From Corynebacterium tuberculostearicum SK141 (GTDB lineage: Bacteria > Actinomycetota > Actinomycetes > Mycobacteriales > Mycobacteriaceae), in assembly GCF_000175635.1 (NCBI RefSeq), contig NZ_ACVP01000007.1, forward strand, positions 1-64,000: a DNA stretch of 64,000 nucleotides, written 5' to 3'. Positions within the stretch are counted from its first letter, which is position 1, and each line of letters opens with the position of its first letter. Below are positions 1 to 13,326 of this stretch, one piece after another. A program made the translations under genes and the position numbers. The notes under the pieces were generated by a model. It saw only the letters and a program-made list of their open reading frames with translations, did not search any database and had not been told where the DNA came from.

Positions 1-1693
1 CTGCGGTCTGCTTTTCCGTCGAGGTTGCGGTGGTAGTTTCAGCTGTCGTTTTCTTGGAAGTTGGCTTTTCCGAGGTAGACGTGCTTGAGGTCGGCAGGTC
101 GGACGGCTCGGCAGGCGAGGATGCCTCAGAGGACGGCTCCGCAGATGGCGTACTCTTCGTGGACTTCGTGGTCTGGGAAGGCTCGGCAGACTGGGAGGAC
201 GAGGAGGTTGCGGTCGGCGCCTTGGCCGCTACCTGGGGTGCGGGTTCCGAGCTGGAGGATGGCGTCGAGGCAGGCGTGGTCCGAGACGGTGCGGGTGCCG
301 GGGCAGAGGTTCGGGCTGAGTCGACGTTGTCGGCTGCGGCACTGGCGGCAGCAGCGGCGGTGGAGGCGGCGCGAGAAATCGCGTCGGAACTGTCGCCGTG
401 GTGGCCGCCGCGGGGTTCGCTGTGGTGGCCACGTCGGTTGTCGGAGGCAGCGGCCTGGGCACGGTCAGCATGAGGAGAGTGCGTCGCGCTGGGCTTTTTC
501 GTGGTCTGCGAAGGGTAGGTGTGGTGGTGCGGTGCTGGAAAAGAGGGGGCGTCGGCAAGCGAGGGCTGAGCCGAGGTACCGCTGGTGGGGCCGGCATCGT
601 GGATGCGCGGCGTGGCGGGGTGCGCGGGGCGCTTGGGGCCATTGCCGTCGAAGTGGGAAGAATGGTTGCCTTCCGGAGCAGGAGCGGTGGAATGCGCGTT
701 GGTGTCCGAAAGGGATTCGTCGTCGCTCAGCAGGTTGGTGGCTGCGGTGGCGCCGCCGCCAACGAGCACGGCGACGCCGGCTGCGGCCAGCAGGTTCGAG
801 GTCACGGCACCGGATGCGCCGGCGGCAGAGGCGACGCTGAAACCGCCGGTTGCGGAGGTGCCGGCGGTGGAGGCACCGGCAGCGGGGCCGCCGGGCACAG
901 CGGATGCGGCCTGAGCGCGGGCTGCGGTAGCGGCGGACATGACGGCGGTGCCACCGGCGACGACACCCAAAATTAGGCCGGCGTGGTGCCTATTGGCGGC
1001 GTTGTGCGCGTAGATGGTGAGCGCGGGGCGGTCATCGGCGTTGTAATGGAAGTAACCGTGGGCAATGGCGAGGCGGCCGGACTTGGTGCAGTCGAGCACG
1101 GCAGGGGCGATCTCGCGGGCGGCTTCCCGGGGAAGGGAGCCTAAGAAGGTGCTATTGATATAGACGTCGACGGTATTGCGGCGCAGGAAACCGCGGGTGC
1201 GCAAAGAAACGAGGTAGTGCTCGTCGGTTTGCGGAAAGGCGGTGACGTCCTTGGAAAACTCCGTCAGCGTGGCGGTGGTCTCGCCGGGCAGCATGGTCCA
1301 GCGCTGCGCTGGCGGGTTATTGGCGGGAATGCACAGGTGCGGCGCCGGCAGCAGCAGGTTGAGCGTGGGCCATTCTTCCCCAGCGGCATCCGTCATGCTC
1401 ACATGGGCGGTGGCGCGTGGGTGCAGGCCGGCGCTGAGAATCCAATCAAAGAGGGCGTAGGCCTGGGAATCGGCGGCGCTGAGGTGGCCCACAAGGGAGT
1501 CACCGATCCGAATCGCGAAGCCTTCCTCGGCGGTGCGGGGGCCGAGCTCCGCGGAAAGGTAACCGTTTTCCGCGGCGGTGGACTCGAGCAAGTCGCTGAA
1601 AATCTCCGGCGAAACATCCGCAATAGGCAGCTTATGGATCACGCCAAAACCGTGGTCAGGGACCACGTAGGTGGCGGAATCCAGCGAAGTCAT
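1..1693 (-). CDS. membrane/secreted protein of unknown function, 3' end outside window
   Basis: The open frame runs 564 codons from an ATG preceded by GAAAGG and continues past the left edge. Residues 1-235 form a folded-looking N-terminal domain that contains the string LCIPANNPPAQRWTMLPG (about 120-137). A glycine/alanine-rich hydrophobic stretch (about 238-320) follows, then at least 240 residues of Ser/Thr/Pro/Glu-rich low-complexity sequence. The N-terminal domain is paralogous to the next gene downstream of leuA, which carries LCLPANNPPAGPWTMLGY at the same place. The layout suggests a cytoplasmic sensor or scaffold domain, a membrane segment and a disordered extracellular tail, but that is inference. 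I do not recognise a family with a known function. Confidence 0.75.
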   Translation of the reverse strand, partial: MTSLDSATYVVPDHGFGVIHKLPIADVSPEIFSDLLESTAAENGYLSAELGPRTAEEGFAIRIGDSLVGHLSAADSQAYALFDWILSAGLHPRATAHVSMTDAAGEEWPTLNLLLPAPHLCIPANNPPAQRWTMLPGETTATLTEFSKDVTAFPQTDEHYLVSLRTRGFLRRNTVDVYINSTFLGSLPREAAREIAPAVLDCTKSGRLAIAHGYFHYNADDRPALTIYAHNAANRHHAGLILGVVAGGTAVMSAATAARAQAASAVPGGPAAGASTAGTSATGGFSVASAAGASGAVTSNLLAAAGVAVLVGGGATAATNLLSDDESLSDTNAHSTAPAPEGNHSSHFDGNGPKRPAHPATPRIHDAGPTSGTSAQPSLADAPSFPAPHHHTYPSQTTKKPSATHSPHADRAQAAASDNRRGHHSEPRGGHHGDSSDAISRAASTAAAAASAAADNVDSARTSAPAPAPSRTTPASTPSSSSEPAPQVAAKAPTATSSSSQSAEPSQTTKSTKSTPSAEPSSEASSPAEPSDLPTSSTSTSEKPTSKKTTAETTTATSTEKQTA

Positions 1694-1803
1694 TGGGGCC
1701 TTTCCATACGAAACAATAGTTACTTCGCATTTTAAGCATCGCTAGGGGCGATTTCCAAGTTCCCAACCCGGCGAGAACGGGGTGTTATCCTGCCCAAAAT
1801 TTT

Positions 1804-2583
1804 CTACAGAATAAAAATAAGTACGGCGATAAGCGCTGCAATTACCAGTAGGGCAATGAGGGTGGGCCACCACTGCCGGCGGCGCGGTGCGGCGTCATTG
1901 ACGTTCACGGCGCGGAAGCTGGTGGTTTCGAAGGTTTCGGTGGCGGCGGGGGAGGTAGGGGTGGCGTCGGCAAGCGAGGCTTCCTTTGAATCCGGCAGCG
2001 GCGCACCCGCATAGATGCTGAGCACGCGGCCGGTGCTGCGCGGCGCATGGTAGGCATGGGCCAGGGTTGTGCCCTGCTTGGCGACGTCCACCCCATCCAG
2101 CCGCCCCACCCACTGCGGGCCCAAATAAGCATCGGCGCCGGAGCCGGTGGTGCTGGGCGAAAGCGTCACCAATACGTGCATGCGCGCGTGGGCGGGAATA
2201 TCCAAATCCGCGGGCAGGTCGGTGATATTGATGGGCGGGGCATAGCCCAGCATCGTCCACGGTCCGGCCGGCGGGTTATTGGCCGGCAGGCAGAGGCCCG
2301 GCCGGGGCAATAGCAAGGACAGGGAGCCATCGGGCTGCGGCGCGGCCGTGGCTGCAGGAGTGAGCCCGGCGCGAAAGAGCAGATCTATCTCGGGGTATTC
2401 GGCGCGGTCGGCGCTGGTGATGTGCCCGATGGGGGAGTCGGTGCGCACCTCCAGGCCGCCGTCCTCGCGGGGTGCCAAGGTGACGGTGAACTCCTGGTTT
2501 TCCTTCGTCTGCGCACCATAGACGGGCAGGGCCTGCACGGCGCCCAGGCCGCGGTGCGGAATGAGGTAGGTAGAAGAAGGCAT
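1804..2583 (-). CDS. paralogue of the left-edge protein, single C-terminal membrane anchor
   Basis: This protein has 259 aa from the ATG; a GTG two codons earlier is possible. The N-terminal about 190 residues resemble the N-terminal domain of the neighbouring left-edge gene, with the shared NNPPA..WTML motif near residue 102. A linker rich in Ser/Thr/Pro is followed by one hydrophobic segment of about 20 residues at the extreme C-terminus, the arrangement of a tail-anchored membrane protein. It lies between leuA and the larger paralogue in the same orientation, about 110 bp from the latter, so a tandem duplication followed by divergence is likely. Function unknown. Confidence 0.75.
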   Translation of the reverse strand: MPSSTYLIPHRGLGAVQALPVYGAQTKENQEFTVTLAPREDGGLEVRTDSPIGHITSADRAEYPEIDLLFRAGLTPAATAAPQPDGSLSLLLPRPGLCLPANNPPAGPWTMLGYAPPINITDLPADLDIPAHARMHVLVTLSPSTTGSGADAYLGPQWVGRLDGVDVAKQGTTLAHAYHAPRSTGRVLSIYAGAPLPDSKEASLADATPTSPAATETFETTSFRAVNVNDAAPRRRQWWPTLIALLVIAALIAVLIFIL

Positions 2584-2610
2584 ACCCACCCTTCTACCAC
2601 GCCGGGGCGC

Positions 2611-2629
2611 GGCACTGGTGTGCAGTGCC
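2611..2629 (-). terminator. small hairpin downstream of leuA
   Basis: A perfect 7-bp stem (GGCACTG / CAGTGCC) with a 5-nt loop follows the leuA stop codon. There is no clear U-tract, so termination here is weak or factor-assisted at best. Confidence 0.3.
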
Positions 2630-2640
2630 GGCGAGCGGGC

Positions 2641-4600
<1,960 letters not shown>

Positions 4601-4607
4601 ATCGGTC

Positions 4608-4636
4608 ACACTACAGGTTCTCTCACTATGTGGCAA
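4608..4636 (-). promoter_or_regulatory. leuA promoter
   Basis: On the minus strand the -35 hexamer TTGCCA and the -10 hexamer TAGTGT are separated by 17 nt. The predicted start point coincides with the ATG of the leader peptide. Confidence 0.7.
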
Positions 4637-4684
4637 GAGATTTCATTCAATGAGACACGGCGGCGGTACGGTACTATGCCTTTC

Positions 4685-5803
4685 GTGTCTACAGCCCGCC
4701 ATGCCGCACCCACCTCACCGTCCTTACTGCGCTCCTTGTGGGCGCCTGCCGCACTCGTTGCGCTCATCGGCGCCGCACTGCGCGTGGGCGTGCTCGCGGC
4801 CGTGGCCGCCGTGCAGGACGATAAGCTCTGGGGCCTGCTTAATAAGTGGGACGCCAAGCACTACGTAGAAATCGCCCGCGGCGGGTACTTCGGTGCGGAT
4901 ATCTCTACGGATGGGCCGGTCCATGAGACAACTATGGCCTTCTTTCCAGGCTTTCCCTTCCTGGTGCGTGCGGTAAGCGGCATCCTGGGAACCGGTGAGG
5001 CCGGCACCGCCATCGCGCTCAACGTGCTCTTTAGCATCGCGTTGGCCGCCGGTGTTATGGCCCTGGCCGCGCAGATGGGCATGGGGAAGTGGGCCCAGGT
5101 ACTCAGCGCCGTAGTGGTAACCAGCGCGCCGATGTCCATCGTGTTTTCTATGCCGTATACCGAGGCGCTTTTCGGGGCGCTGGCCATCTGGGCGGTGGTG
5201 GCGCTGGTGGGCGAGCGCTGGTGGGCCGCCGCGGCGTATATCTTTGTGGCCGGGCTCGTGCGCCTTACCGCGGTGGACCTCGTTGCGGTCTTTGGCCTTA
5301 TGGTGCTGCTGCGGGCCCGAAAGGACTGGCGAGCCTGGGCCGCGGTGGCGTTTTCCGTCGTGCCGCTGGTGGGCTATTTGTGGTGGTCGAGCAGCCACTT
5401 GAAAGACGTCGGCGGCTACTTTGGTATCCAGAAGGAACATTGGAATTCCGGCTTTGATGGCGGCAAAGCCACGGCCATTTGGCTGTGGGAGACGCTCACC
5501 GGGGCCACCAATGGCGGCTACCTGCTTAGCGCCGGCGTAATGATCGCTGCCCCGCTATGCCTGGTGCTGGCGTGGCGCCGCCTGCCGCTGCCGGCCTGGT
5601 TATTCTCCGCCGTCCTCATGGCCAATGTGCTGCTTTCTGATGGCATCATGCACTCGCGGCCCCGGCTGCTCCTGCCGGCGGTGATCGTGTTGTTGCCGTG
5701 GGTGAAAAAGGGGGCGTCGGCAAGCGTGGCGGTTATTGCCTGGGTCCTGTTTGGCGCGTGGTTTTCGGCCTATATGCTCGGCGTATTTGAGTGGGCCATC
5801 TAG
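4685..5803 (+). CDS. PIG-V-like membrane mannosyltransferase
   Basis: The protein has about 372 aa with some ten hydrophobic segments. The first lumen-type loop contains NKWDAKHYVEIARGGYF and then AFFPGFPFLVRAV, the signature of the PIG-V / GPI-mannosyltransferase-2 family of polyprenol-phosphate-mannose-dependent enzymes. In corynebacteria such enzymes act outside the membrane on lipoglycans or glycoproteins; the acceptor is unknown here. GTG was chosen as start because TACTAT lies 6 nt upstream (leaderless); ATG codons at 4676 and 4628 are in frame. Its stop codon overlaps that of the convergent transporter gene within one CTAG. Confidence 0.7.
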   Translation: MSTARHAAPTSPSLLRSLWAPAALVALIGAALRVGVLAAVAAVQDDKLWGLLNKWDAKHYVEIARGGYFGADISTDGPVHETTMAFFPGFPFLVRAVSGILGTGEAGTAIALNVLFSIALAAGVMALAAQMGMGKWAQVLSAVVVTSAPMSIVFSMPYTEALFGALAIWAVVALVGERWWAAAAYIFVAGLVRLTAVDLVAVFGLMVLLRARKDWRAWAAVAFSVVPLVGYLWWSSSHLKDVGGYFGIQKEHWNSGFDGGKATAIWLWETLTGATNGGYLLSAGVMIAAPLCLVLAWRRLPLPAWLFSAVLMANVLLSDGIMHSRPRLLLPAVIVLLPWVKKGASASVAVIAWVLFGAWFSAYMLGVFEWAI

Positions 5804-6678
5804 CTGCGCTGGCTCACCGGGCTGCGGGAGAGCACGATGGTGGACAGCACCATGACGGTCAGGGCGATGAGCATAATTGCCCAACCGACGGCCGTATCGA
5901 TGAGGAATTTCTCTCCCAGAACCATGTATCCCAAGCCGAAAGCCACGATGGGCTCAAAGATGGTCATGGCCGGCAGGGAATGGGCCAGGGGGCCGGCGTT
6001 GAAGGAATATTGCTGTACCACCGTGCCGGTGAGCGCGAGGCCGATGAGGCCGTAGAACTGCCAGCTGGCCAACAGGGTGGTGAGGCCTTCGTGGGTGAAA
6101 ATATCCACCACGGCCTTCGAGAGCAGGGCGACGAAGCCATAGATAACGCCGCAGGCCGTGCCCAATGCCAAGGGGCGCTGATCTGGTAGCTTTGCGGCTG
6201 CTGCGCCGAGGATTGCGAGGGTGGCCAACCCCACGAGGAGCGCCGGCCACCAGTCGCTCCATTCGGGGCGGGGATTGCCGGCAACCGGCCGGCCGTAGAT
6301 GACCATGATGCCCACCGCGATGGTCAGCGCAATGGACCAGAAAACTTCGTGGAAGGGCATCTTGCGGCCGGAGTACCACGCCGATAGCGGCAGGGTAAAC
6401 ATCAAGGACAGCACCAAGATGGGCTGAACCACCAGCAAGGTGCCGAAGCCGAGCGCGATAACCTGCAGGCCATAGGCGCCAATTGCGGCCGCGGTGCCCA
6501 CCCACCACAAGGGGTTAGACATGGCGGCGCGCATGACCGAATCATCGGCGTCGAGGGCGATGCGGTGGCGGATGACCGTGCCCCAAGCAACCGTCAGCGC
6601 GGATGCGAGCGCGAAAAAGATGGCGAGGAGGTTGCTTAACACCCGCTCAACGGTAGTAAAGATTCCTGTTATATGCAT
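5800..6678 (-). CDS. DMT-family (EamA-like) transporter
   Basis: The 292-aa protein has nine or ten hydrophobic helices arranged as two related halves, as in drug/metabolite transporters. Polar loops are short and there is no soluble domain. It sits beside lysC in the position where C. glutamicum also has a permease of this type, but the substrate cannot be read from sequence. A GTG at codon 13 is an alternative start, since the first twelve residues are not hydrophobic and no Shine-Dalgarno sequence is obvious. Confidence 0.7.
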   Translation of the reverse strand: MHITGIFTTVERVLSNLLAIFFALASALTVAWGTVIRHRIALDADDSVMRAAMSNPLWWVGTAAAIGAYGLQVIALGFGTLLVVQPILVLSLMFTLPLSAWYSGRKMPFHEVFWSIALTIAVGIMVIYGRPVAGNPRPEWSDWWPALLVGLATLAILGAAAAKLPDQRPLALGTACGVIYGFVALLSKAVVDIFTHEGLTTLLASWQFYGLIGLALTGTVVQQYSFNAGPLAHSLPAMTIFEPIVAFGLGYMVLGEKFLIDTAVGWAIMLIALTVMVLSTIVLSRSPVSQRS

Positions 6679-6904
6679 ATTCTGCGCTGTATGGCGCGCG
6701 TTTTTCTCCTTGGAGGCGGCCGGCGCATGGCGCGCTTTACCCTTGAGGCGTGTGAATAAAAAGCAAGCATTGTCTAGGAATTATGATGAGGACTAGACCC
6801 CTGCGGGGTAGCATGGGTATTTGACTAGTGACCGACAGGTATTTCTGGCGGTGTGCAGACGCGCGCCAGGGGTGCCTTGAAAGACGAAAGGCGGCATCCT
6901 TACC

Positions 6905-9237
<2,333 letters not shown>

Positions 9238-9268
9238 CACAGCGCTACTTCGCCGCCTGTCGCATTAC

Positions 9269-9323
9269 AAAGCTCGGCGCCCTCCTTTCCTAATAGCAAG
9301 GGAAGGAGGGCGCCGAGCTTTTG
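9269..9323. terminator. bidirectional terminator between asd and the YkvI-like gene
   Basis: A stem of about 20 bp (GCTCGGCGCCCTCC and its complement) surrounds a 9-nt loop. It has A residues on the left and a T run on the right, so it can end transcription from both converging genes. Confidence 0.85.
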
Positions 9324-9347
9324 GCCTATCAGCCGTGGACGAGGGGG

Positions 9348-10748
9348 CTAGTCCTCAGAAACCGGCTTGGCGGTGCCAGTGCCGGAGTCGGCACCAGTGC
9401 TCTTCTTGCCAAAGTCGAGGTCGCTAGTGGACGACGGAACCTCCGGCTTGGTGTGCTGCACGTAGGTCACGGACGGCTCCGGATCTTCGCGGTCGTACTC
9501 AATATCATCATCATTTTCGAGCTCCTCGTGGATCTCTTCTGCGATATTGGTGACAAACTCGGTGGTTTCCATATTGGATGCTGCAGCCAGCTTGCGCAGC
9601 TCGCGCTCGTTCTTCTTGGTAAAGCGCTTGCGCGGGTCCAAGCGGCGGGACACCAGCTCGTGTGCGCGCATGCGGCGGTCGGACTCATCTGAGAGCTTGC
9701 TGCCGTTCTTGATGCGGTTGAAGACCATCACCACGATCATCAGCAGTCCGAGGTAGCCCAGGATCGGGTAGACGTTGCTGACCAAGGCCTGGAAGCCCAC
9801 GAAGGACAAGATGAAGCCGATGATGCAGGCGCCGGCATAAACCGGGTAGAAGCGCTTGGGGTTATTGCGGGTCAAGCGCTTGCCCAGCGCGTAGAACATG
9901 CCGATCGCGGTATTGAAGACCATGCCGTAAATGACAAAGGTCATCAGCACACCTAGGACCGGGTGGATGCTGGTAATCAGGCTTAGCACCGGCATATCCT
10001 GGCCGTTGACGGTCTCGGCCTCGAAGAAGAGCGCAAAGACCAGCAGTGCCAACAGGATTAGGTAGAGCAGGCCGCCAATGAGGCCACCGATGCCGACTGC
10101 ACGGTTATCCAGGAAGTTACCGCCAATAACGATGGACATGGATACTGCCGTCATCACGTTCAGGCCGGTGTAGTTCAGTGCGGCTAGCCACCAGTTAGGC
10201 AGCGAGGTATCAACATTGTTGACCGCCCAGTCATTCATGGCAGAGAAATCAACGTCTGCGTTCAAGATGGTATAGCCGGTGGCAATCACCACAAAGATGA
10301 TGATGAATGGGGTGATGGTACCGATGACCGCGGTTACGCGGTCGACATCCATCAGGCCGACGAGCAGCACCAAAATCAGCATGGCGGTGGCGCCCACCCA
10401 CACGGGGATGGACGGGAACTGCTGATTGATATTCGCACCACCGCCGGCAAACATGACGAAGCCGATGGCGAACAAGGTCACCAGGGTGGACCAGTCCAAA
10501 ATCTTGGCGGTAAATGGCGATGCGACCTTGTCGTAGACAGCGGTGTGCTCCTCGGCTTGGAAATACGAACCGAGCTGCAGGATGGAGATGCCGGTGATCA
10601 TCATCAAACCAGCGGCTAGGGCGATACCCCACAGGCCCCAGTTACCAAAGGCCACAAAGTACTGCATGGCCTCCTGGCCGGAGGCGAAGCCTGCGCCCAC
10701 GACGACGCCGATAAACGCCATGGAAATTCCGATTGCGCGTTTTAACAT
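9348..10748 (-). CDS. YkvI-family membrane protein, likely transporter
   Basis: The 466-aa protein has about ten to eleven hydrophobic helices in residues 1-350. It begins LKRAIGISMAFIGVVVGAGFASGQE, typical of the YkvI family, which is related to LeuT-fold sodium:solute symporters. The hydrophilic C-terminus (about 355-466) is charged and Ser/Thr/Pro-rich and is probably cytosolic. The substrate is unknown; an amino acid is a guess from the fold. It lies between asd and sigC as in C. glutamicum. A GC-rich hairpin lies in its presumed mRNA leader. Confidence 0.75.
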   Translation of the reverse strand: MLKRAIGISMAFIGVVVGAGFASGQEAMQYFVAFGNWGLWGIALAAGLMMITGISILQLGSYFQAEEHTAVYDKVASPFTAKILDWSTLVTLFAIGFVMFAGGGANINQQFPSIPVWVGATAMLILVLLVGLMDVDRVTAVIGTITPFIIIFVVIATGYTILNADVDFSAMNDWAVNNVDTSLPNWWLAALNYTGLNVMTAVSMSIVIGGNFLDNRAVGIGGLIGGLLYLILLALLVFALFFEAETVNGQDMPVLSLITSIHPVLGVLMTFVIYGMVFNTAIGMFYALGKRLTRNNPKRFYPVYAGACIIGFILSFVGFQALVSNVYPILGYLGLLMIVVMVFNRIKNGSKLSDESDRRMRAHELVSRRLDPRKRFTKKNERELRKLAAASNMETTEFVTNIAEEIHEELENDDDIEYDREDPEPSVTYVQHTKPEVPSSTSDLDFGKKSTGADSGTGTAKPVSED

Positions 10749-10778
10749 GAAAGGGAGAAACTCTCTTACTCACACGCG

Positions 10779-10810
10779 CCGGGCCCGCCATTGGTATCGC
10801 GCGGGCCCGG
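10779..10810 (-). repeat. perfect 10-bp inverted repeat in the leader of the YkvI-like gene
   Basis: CCGGGCCCGC and GCGGGCCCGG are separated by 12 nt, about 30 nt upstream of the start codon on the minus strand. No U-tract follows. It could be an mRNA leader structure or an operator. The remaining 220 bp to sigC show no gene. Confidence 0.5.
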
Positions 10811-11032
10811 ATCGACGGTCGATTTATCACGTGTGTTCACATCTAATAAACCACACATCGGACAGGTATTTCGGGCAAGAATCGCCACAACTGTGGTCTC
10901 GTTCACCCCGGCCGTAGCACGCAAAGTGCAGCTAAGTGCCAAATTTTGGGACCCGTGGGGCGAAAGGTAACCAGAGCGTAACAATTTGGGAGTGAAATTA
11001 ACTCCGCAATCGCAGGGGGCTAATTGGGGGTA

Positions 11033-11575
11033 TTATCCTGTCCCCGCGATGAGATCCTTGCGGGCGCGCGCCACACGGGAGCGGATGGTGCCCACGCGCA
11101 CGCCGGCAATCTTGGCCGCCTCCTCATAGGTATAGCCCAGTACCTGGGTAAGAATGAGGGCTTCGCGGCGGTCGGCTGGGAGGGCGTCGATAAGCGTACG
11201 GGCGTCGATCCACTCGCTCCACGCCGCGGATTCTTCCGGCGCCGCGCCCATCGCGTCTTCGTACTCCGTGGCAGACTTTCGCGGCCGGGCCATATCGTGG
11301 CGAATATTATCCACCCACACGCGCCGGGCCAGAGAGAGCAGCCACGTGCGCGCGGAGGAACGGGCGGCGAAACGCGGCAGGGCGCTGATGACACGCAGAT
11401 AGGTCTCTTGGGTGAGATCGTCAGCTCCCTCGGGCCCGCCCAGGTGCGCCAGCAAGCGCCACACATCATCCTGGGTGGCCTTGATAAACTCCGTCAGCGC
11501 CGCGCGGTCGCCGCAACCGGCCCGAAGGGCGAGGTCGGTGACGCGGGCGTCGTCTGCTGCGGAGTGGTGAGTCAC
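11033..11575 (-). CDS. sigC: ECF sigma factor SigC
   Basis: The protein has about 180 aa from the GTG of VTHHSAADD; the frame is open 19 codons further upstream. Region 2 contains DDLTQETYLRVISALPRF, and region 4 contains the helix-turn-helix YEEAAKIAGVRVGTIRSR. In C. glutamicum SigC controls cytochrome bd oxidase and other respiratory genes. No anti-sigma gene is adjacent. It is divergent from katA with about 106 bp between them, so the two share a control region. Confidence 0.85.
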   Translation of the reverse strand: MTHHSAADDARVTDLALRAGCGDRAALTEFIKATQDDVWRLLAHLGGPEGADDLTQETYLRVISALPRFAARSSARTWLLSLARRVWVDNIRHDMARPRKSATEYEDAMGAAPEESAAWSEWIDARTLIDALPADRREALILTQVLGYTYEEAAKIAGVRVGTIRSRVARARKDLIAGTG

Positions 11576-11681
11576 CTGAATGAATCTACCAGCACCCCTT
11601 ACTCCCTTTGGCGAGCCCTGACAACCGTGCAAAGTTTTGCCACACTGGAGTCAACTGACCCCAAATTGCCAGGAGGCATAA

Positions 11682-13232
11682 ATGACTGATTTCACCGCTG
11701 ATGACATCCTGAATAAGGGCCAGCGCCCCGCTGGCAAGGGAAATACCACCCGCCCCTCGGGCCAGCCGGTGCCGTCCGAGAACACCTCGGTGACCGCCGG
11801 CCAGCAGGGCCCGGTGGCGCTCAATGATATCCACCTCATTGAAAAGCTCGCGCACTTCAACCGCGAGCGCGTGCCAGAGCGCACGCCGCACGCTAAGGGC
11901 CACGGCGCCTTTGGCGAGCTGCACATCACGGAAGATGTGTCTGCCTACACCAAGGCCAAGGTCTTCCAGAAAGGCACCGTCACCCCGATGATGGGCCGTT
12001 TTTCCACTGTGGCCGGCGAGCAGGGCTCTCCGGATACCTGGCGCGATGTGCACGGCTTTGCCCTGCGTTTCTACACCGAGGAGGGCAATCTCGACATCGT
12101 GGGTAATAACACCCCGGTCTTCTTCGTTCGCGATGGTCAAAAGTTCCCAGACTTCATCCACTCCCAGAAGCGCTTGGGTACCAATGGCCTGCGCGATGCC
12201 GATATGCAGTGGGACTTCTGGACTCGTAACCCAGAATCCGCACACCAGGTCACGTATCTGATGGGTGACCGCGGCACTCCGAAGTCCACCCGCCACCAGA
12301 ATGGCTACGGCTCCCACACCTTCCAGTGGGTCAATGAGGAAGGCGAGGCCTTCTGGGTGAAGTACCACTTCAAGACCCGCCAGGGCGTGGAGAACTTCAC
12401 CGATGAAGAGGCCACCACCACCGCCGGCCAGAACCCGGATTGCCACCGCGAGGATCTTTATAACGCCATCGAGGAGGGCAACTACCCGATCTGGGACGTT
12501 AAGGTGCAGATCATGCCGCTGGATGAGGCGGAGAATTACCGCTTCAACCCCTTCGACCTGACCAAGGTGTGGTCCAAGAAGGACTACCCGCTGCACGATG
12601 TGGGCTACTTTGTGCTCAACCGCAACCCGCGCAACTTCTTCGCGCAGATTGAGCAGGTGGCGCTCGACCCGTCCAATATCGTGCCCGGCGTTGGCCTGTC
12701 TCCGGATAAGATGCTGCAGGCTCGCGTCTTTGCTTACGCTGACCAGCAGCGTTACCGCATTGGCCCGAACTACCAGCAGCTGCCGGTCAACCAGCCGCAG
12801 AACGTGGACGAGGTCAATACCTACCAGCACGAGGGCAGTATGCAGTACCACTTCAATGCTCCAGAGGATCCGGTCTACTCGCCCAACCGCTATGAGAAGG
12901 GTACGGGCGTGCTTGATGACGCCGCTGTGAACGACCGCTCCCAGCTCGAGACCACCACCGCGGCGGAGCTCTACATCAATCCGGAGTCCTACGGCAGCGA
13001 CTTGGTGCGTGCACCGTACGTTCGCCACTCCGAGGACGATGACTTCGTGCAGGCGCGCGACCTGTACGAGAACGTCTATGACGATGCCGCCAAGGAGCGC
13101 CTAGTCACCAATATCACCAACGCGATGGCCGGTGTATCCGAGGAGACCGAGGAGCGCGTCTACGAATACTGGACCAAGGTGCACCCAGCCTTGGGTCAGC
13201 GCGTGCGCGAGGTCTACGCCGAGAAGAAGTAA
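11682..13232 (+). CDS. katA: haem catalase
   Basis: The 516-aa monofunctional small-subunit catalase converts hydrogen peroxide to water and oxygen. The distal haem motif is RVPERTPHAKGHGAFG with catalytic His70. The Asn of NNTPVFF and the proximal ligand motif RVFAYADQQRYR (Tyr about 353) are present. The start ATG follows AGGAGG closely. The gene is monocistronic with a strong terminator, and it diverges from sigC as in C. glutamicum. Confidence 0.97.
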   Translation: MTDFTADDILNKGQRPAGKGNTTRPSGQPVPSENTSVTAGQQGPVALNDIHLIEKLAHFNRERVPERTPHAKGHGAFGELHITEDVSAYTKAKVFQKGTVTPMMGRFSTVAGEQGSPDTWRDVHGFALRFYTEEGNLDIVGNNTPVFFVRDGQKFPDFIHSQKRLGTNGLRDADMQWDFWTRNPESAHQVTYLMGDRGTPKSTRHQNGYGSHTFQWVNEEGEAFWVKYHFKTRQGVENFTDEEATTTAGQNPDCHREDLYNAIEEGNYPIWDVKVQIMPLDEAENYRFNPFDLTKVWSKKDYPLHDVGYFVLNRNPRNFFAQIEQVALDPSNIVPGVGLSPDKMLQARVFAYADQQRYRIGPNYQQLPVNQPQNVDEVNTYQHEGSMQYHFNAPEDPVYSPNRYEKGTGVLDDAAVNDRSQLETTTAAELYINPESYGSDLVRAPYVRHSEDDDFVQARDLYENVYDDAAKERLVTNITNAMAGVSEETEERVYEYWTKVHPALGQRVREVYAEKK

Positions 13233-13265
13233 CCCTTCCCCGGCAGCGCCTGTGTACTAACGACG

Positions 13266-13315
13266 CCGCCCCCGTACCGAGTTGCATAACTACTGCGCGG
13301 TACGGGGGCGGTTTC
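13266..13315 (+). terminator. katA terminator
   Basis: A perfect 14-bp stem (CCGCCCCCGTACCG with its complement) has an 18-nt loop and is followed by TTTCTTGC. Confidence 0.85.
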
Positions 13316-13326
13316 TTGCTATGCGG

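Noticed and set aside
11586-13028. Long open frame antisense to katA (480 codons)
   Set aside because: Same reason: the sense strand encodes a complete catalase with all haem residues.
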